Below, in pieces: positions 61,201 through 64,000 of a stretch of DNA of 64,000 bases. Every line of letters starts with the position of its first letter. Within the stretch, counting starts at the first letter, position 1. A program made the translations under genes and the position numbers. Source of the DNA: Candidatus Koribacter versatilis Ellin345 (GTDB lineage: Bacteria; Acidobacteriota; Terriglobia; Terriglobales; Acidobacteriaceae); NCBI RefSeq assembly GCF_000014005.1, contig NC_008009.1, positions 3,472,001 through 3,536,000 on the forward strand. The letters are read 5' to 3'. Below the pieces are notes generated by a model, which saw only the letters and a list, made by a program, of their open reading frames with translations, made no database searches and was not told where the DNA came from.

Positions 61201-61617
61201 ATGGACCAGTGGAATGAAAATCAGCCGATTTACCGGCAACTCCGGGATCGGGTTGTCGCGATGATCCTGGATGGGGTCCTCAAGGATGGCGATCCGTTGC
61301 CTTCGGTGCGCACCGTGGCGGCCGAATATCATGTGAACCCGCTGACGGTGTTGAAGAGTTACCAGGAACTGGTGGATGAAGGGCTGATCGAGGCACGGCG
61401 GGGCCTTGGGATGTTCGTGAATTCCGGAGCTAGCGCTCTTCTTTTGAATGCGGAGCGAGAGAAGTTCCTGACGGAAGATTGGCCACGGATATCCGAGACC
61501 ATCGAGCGGCTGGGCCTTAAGCCTGCCGATCTTCTTAACGGGAGATCGGCAAGCTCGTCGGCTGGCGGTACATCGTCGAAGAAGAAGCAAGGCAAATCCT
61601 CGCAAGGAGGAGAGTGA
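61201..61617 (+). CDS. YtrA-type GntR regulator
   Basis: 138 aa. Winged helix at 10-75: QPIYRQLRDRVVAMILDGVL, then PLPSVRTVAAEYHVNPLTVL and GLIEARRGLGMFV. The short C-terminal region lacks a large effector domain, as in the YtrA group, which controls adjacent ABC genes. A Ser/Lys-rich tail ends the protein. Two bases (TC) separate it from the ATPase gene. Confidence 0.92.
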   Translation: MDQWNENQPIYRQLRDRVVAMILDGVLKDGDPLPSVRTVAAEYHVNPLTVLKSYQELVDEGLIEARRGLGMFVNSGASALLLNAEREKFLTEDWPRISETIERLGLKPADLLNGRSASSSAGGTSSKKKQGKSSQGGE

Positions 61618-61620
61618 GTC

Positions 61621-62496
61621 ATGATCTGCATCCAGGCACGCGGACTGCGGAAGACCTATGGCACAACGGTTGCGCTTGATGGCATCGATCTCGAGGTGAA
61701 GGAGGGCCGCATCGTTGGACTGATCGGCCCTAACGGCGCCGGCAAGACGACTGCACTCAACGCCATTCTCGGACTCACGCCTTGCCAGGGAGACTTGCGG
61801 GTGTTGGGGAAACATCCGTGGAGCGCGCGCGATGAACTGATGCGCGAGGCGTGCTTTATCTCGGACGTGGCGGTGCTGCCAAGATGGATGAAGGTGTCGC
61901 AGGTGCTGGACTACGTCGCGGGAGTACACCCGCTCTTCGACCGTCAGAAGGCTGAAGGGTTCTTGAAGCGGACTTCTATCCGGCACGCCAGCAAAGTCAG
62001 CGAGCTCTCGAAAGGGATGATTACCCAATTGCACCTGTCGGTCGTGATGGCGATTAACGCGAAATTGCTGGTGCTGGACGAGCCGACATTGGGACTCGAC
62101 ATCCTGTTTCGAAAACAGTTTTACGAATCGCTGCTCAACGACTACTTCGATGGAAGCCGCACGATCATCGTGACGACCCACCAGGTGGAAGAGATTGAGA
62201 ACATTCTTACCGATGTGATCTTCATGGACCGCGGACGGCTGGTCTTCAATCGAAGCCTTGACGAGATCGAATCGCGTTACGTGGAGCTTACGGCCAAGCC
62301 GGAAAACGTGGTTGCCGCCAGGGCGCTGAGACCGGTGTATGAGCGATCGTCCCTTGGTCGCACGGTTCTGCTGTTCGATGGGGTGGATCGGGCACAACTT
62401 GCCGGATGGGGTTCGACACGGACGCCGAACCTGGCAGACCTTTTCGTCGCCATCATGGACAGTTCGCAAACCGGGGCACGGGGAGGCCTGCAATGA
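61621..62496 (+). CDS. ABC transporter ATP-binding protein
   Basis: 291 aa. Walker A GPNGAGKTT at about 35, signature LSKGMITQLHLSV (degenerate LSGGQ), Walker B LLVLDEPTLGLD at about 149, H-loop IIVTTHQVEE. The C-terminal extension of about 70 residues is typical of drug- or antimicrobial-peptide-type exporters under YtrA control. Overlaps the permease gene by 4 bases. Confidence 0.94.
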   Translation: MICIQARGLRKTYGTTVALDGIDLEVKEGRIVGLIGPNGAGKTTALNAILGLTPCQGDLRVLGKHPWSARDELMREACFISDVAVLPRWMKVSQVLDYVAGVHPLFDRQKAEGFLKRTSIRHASKVSELSKGMITQLHLSVVMAINAKLLVLDEPTLGLDILFRKQFYESLLNDYFDGSRTIIVTTHQVEEIENILTDVIFMDRGRLVFNRSLDEIESRYVELTAKPENVVAARALRPVYERSSLGRTVLLFDGVDRAQLAGWGSTRTPNLADLFVAIMDSSQTGARGGLQ

Positions 62497-63419
62497 ACGC
62501 TTCTTCGAACTTGATGATGGAGTCTCAAGTCACCACAACGAGCCCGCCCGCGGCGCAGATATCGGCGATGCGTCGGTTCGTATGGTGCGTGCGACGCGAA
62601 CTTTGGGAGAACCGTTCCATCTATCTTGCGCCGCTCGCGATCGGCGGGGTGGTGCTGACTGGTTTTGCGATTTCGTTGTTGCGGTTGCCAGATAAAGTCC
62701 GGGCTCTCTCGGCCGGCGACCCGATGAGACTGCGCGCCGTAGTCGAACAGCCGTTCCTGTTCGCTGCGCTGATCCTGATGATGGTCGATATGGTGGTCGC
62801 GGCGTTTTATTGTCTCGATGCACTGTACGGGGAGCGGCGAGATCGCAGCATCCTGTTCTGGAAATCGCTGCCGGTCTCTGACCTGATGACTGTGCTCGCG
62901 AAGGCGAGCATCCCGATCCTGGTGCTCCCGTTGGTGAGCTTCGCGGTCACGGTAGCAACGCAGATCATCATGCTGATTGTGGGCAGCGTGGTATTTGCCG
63001 CACATGGGATGAGTGCCTCGGTGCTGTGGACGCACGTACCAGTACTGCAGACCGCAGGCATTCACTTCTATCACCTGGTGGTGTACCACGGCTTGTGGTA
63101 TGCGCCATTCTATGGCTGGCTGTTATTGGTATCGGCGTGGTCGAAGCGAACACCGCTGCTGTGGGCCGTGTTACCAGCGGTCGCGGTCGTGGTAATCGAG
63201 AAGATTGCCTTCAACACATCGTATTTTGGCGGGCTACTGTTGCAACGTCTTGGAGGATCATCGCAAAGTGGCGGCGGCAACGGCATGACCATGGACATGC
63301 TTACACCGCACCACGCCGGTCAATTCCTGGTCAGCCCGGGGCTTTGGTTTGGGTTCGTACTTACGGCTGGGTTCCTGCTCGCCGCTGCGCGCCTGCGTCG
63401 CTGGCGTGGAGCCGTGTAA
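62493..63419 (+). CDS. ABC transporter permease
   Basis: 308 aa from ATG 62493 (ATGA overlap with the ATPase stop). Six hydrophobic segments, first around residues 50-68, last about 283-302. The LYGERRDRSILFWKSLPVSD stretch is common in ABC-2 type permeases that pair with YtrA regulators. Substrate unknown; envelope-stress export is the family theme. Confidence 0.88.
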   Translation: MNASSNLMMESQVTTTSPPAAQISAMRRFVWCVRRELWENRSIYLAPLAIGGVVLTGFAISLLRLPDKVRALSAGDPMRLRAVVEQPFLFAALILMMVDMVVAAFYCLDALYGERRDRSILFWKSLPVSDLMTVLAKASIPILVLPLVSFAVTVATQIIMLIVGSVVFAAHGMSASVLWTHVPVLQTAGIHFYHLVVYHGLWYAPFYGWLLLVSAWSKRTPLLWAVLPAVAVVVIEKIAFNTSYFGGLLLQRLGGSSQSGGGNGMTMDMLTPHHAGQFLVSPGLWFGFVLTAGFLLAAARLRRWRGAV

Positions 63420-63458
63420 TTGCGGGCTCACTATCACGTGCCGGCAAGAGCCCACGTT

Positions 63459-64000
63459 TTATTGCGAGGGGGACAGTGAAGCTTCGGGACGTTTGCGCAT
63501 CAGCACCTTGCTGCCCTGGTCTGCATATTCGACCGTATCCATTAATTTGTTGATGAGGAAAACGCCGCGGCCGCTGCCGCGGAACAAGCCTTCGCCCTCC
63601 AAAGGGTTCGGCACGGCTTTGACGTCGAACCCGGGGCCCGGGTCCTTGATCACTACGACCAATTCACCGGAGTCGTCGAAGGTGACGCAGCACTGCACGT
63701 GCTTGCTGCGATCGTTGTTGCAACCATAGCGGATGGCGTTGATGAGGGCCTCGTCGAGCGCGAGTTGAACGTCGGCGATTTCGCTTTGCGTCCATCGTTT
63801 GTTATTGAGGAGTTCTACGACCCCGGCGCTGATTTTCTTCATGTCTTCGGGATCGGCGGGGATCACGATGTTCATCTGGCAGGTGGAGCAATAGGGGATC
63901 ATCGCGCTGAGGTTCTCGATGCCTTCGAGCGCGACCCGAAGTTCCTCGAGATTGCGGCGCAGTTCGAGCTGGGCCGCGACCTGGCGTTCCAACGCTGTGA
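63459..64000 (-). CDS. RsbW-like anti-sigma/serine-kinase ATPase domain (5' end cut by window)
   Basis: The frame is open to the window edge; a TTG at 63992 is unlikely to be the true start. The visible N-terminal part is a coiled coil (ERQVAAQLELRRNLEELRVA), followed by IPYCSTCQMN, then an HATPase_c domain: LALDEALINAIRYG (N box), IKDPGPGFD (G1) and GSGRGVFLINKLMD (G2). A receiver or sensor domain is probably encoded outside the window. Possible partner of the PP2C protein at 18482. Confidence 0.85.
   Translation of the reverse strand, partial: TALERQVAAQLELRRNLEELRVALEGIENLSAMIPYCSTCQMNIVIPADPEDMKKISAGVVELLNNKRWTQSEIADVQLALDEALINAIRYGCNNDRSKHVQCCVTFDDSGELVVVIKDPGPGFDVKAVPNPLEGEGLFRGSGRGVFLINKLMDTVEYADQGSKVLMRKRPEASLSPSQ

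Noticed and set aside
60535-62493. 652-codon open frame on the minus strand
   Set aside because: Antisense to DUF1579, gntR and the ABC ATPase, which all have clear motifs, ribosome sites and coupling.
1-64000. tRNA, rRNA, prophage, transposase or integrase genes
   Set aside because: No cloverleaf, rRNA segment or recombinase motif was recognised on either strand; a covariance-model search for tRNAs would settle this.

Overview
The window looks like a chromosomal segment of a motile, free-living member of the Acidobacteriota, most like the Koribacter/Terriglobus side of the phylum. This is an inference from gene content: flagellar genes, a PadR regulator with a permease-prefix membrane protein, a large FG-GAP secreted protein, DUF885, an AmmeMemoRadiSam radical SAM enzyme and several MarR regulators. 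GC content is moderately high. There is no phage, transposase, CRISPR array, rRNA or tRNA that I can support.

Layout. 1-10450 is a late flagellar block: flgH (cut by the window edge), flgI, a FlgJ-type rod protein, flgM, a FlgN-like chaperone, flgK and flgL, then on the opposite strand flbD-motA-motB, then fliC, fliD, fliS and a small coiled-coil gene. Three sites match the sigma-28 pattern TAAA-N15-GCCGATNN: one before flgM, one before fliC and a divergent one (TGAA at -35) before flbD. They tie the chaperone, filament and stator genes to FliA. 10436-13271 holds an atypical response regulator and an M28 peptidase. 13272-18231 is an unusual five-gene minus-strand cluster: a membrane-anchored GcvH-like protein without the lipoyl lysine, a HybA-type 16-Cys ferredoxin, a NrfD/HybB membrane protein, a glutamate-dehydrogenase-like protein without catalytic residues, and a tandem UspA. 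No hydrogenase or molybdopterin catalytic subunit is nearby. This is my best candidate for an undescribed system.

18482-29642 is mixed housekeeping: a PP2C regulator, two small stress-like genes, amrS, DUF885, marR-clcA, purB, doxX-marR with a shared operator, and padR with a membrane protein. 29715-32549 is an arsenic operon (marR-arsM-acr3-arsC) whose regulator is a Cys-rich MarR behind a 25-bp palindrome. 32691-42097 holds a GlmS isomerase-only protein and a tricarboxylate operon (degenerate HD protein, MmgE/PrpD, aconitase or homoaconitase, isocitrate-type dehydrogenase, a CitD-CitE fusion, CitF). 42387-45680 has a three-domain acyl-activating/ACP/acyltransferase protein with an ArsR regulator. 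46275-52190 is the phosphate regulon (pstSCAB-phoU plus a second PhoU) with a clear direct-repeat Pho box before pstS. 52429-64000 has secreted proteins, a beta-lactamase-fold hydrolase, a 14-repeat FG-GAP protein, a DUF1579-gntR-ABC exporter operon behind a 24-bp palindrome, and the end of an RsbW-like ATPase.

From about 47.7 kb onward the intergenic spaces carry a REP-like element (GTCATCC ... GGATC) with hairpins whose arms change together between copies. It is tandemly amplified at 53.9 kb (83-bp unit) and 60.1 kb (92-bp unit).
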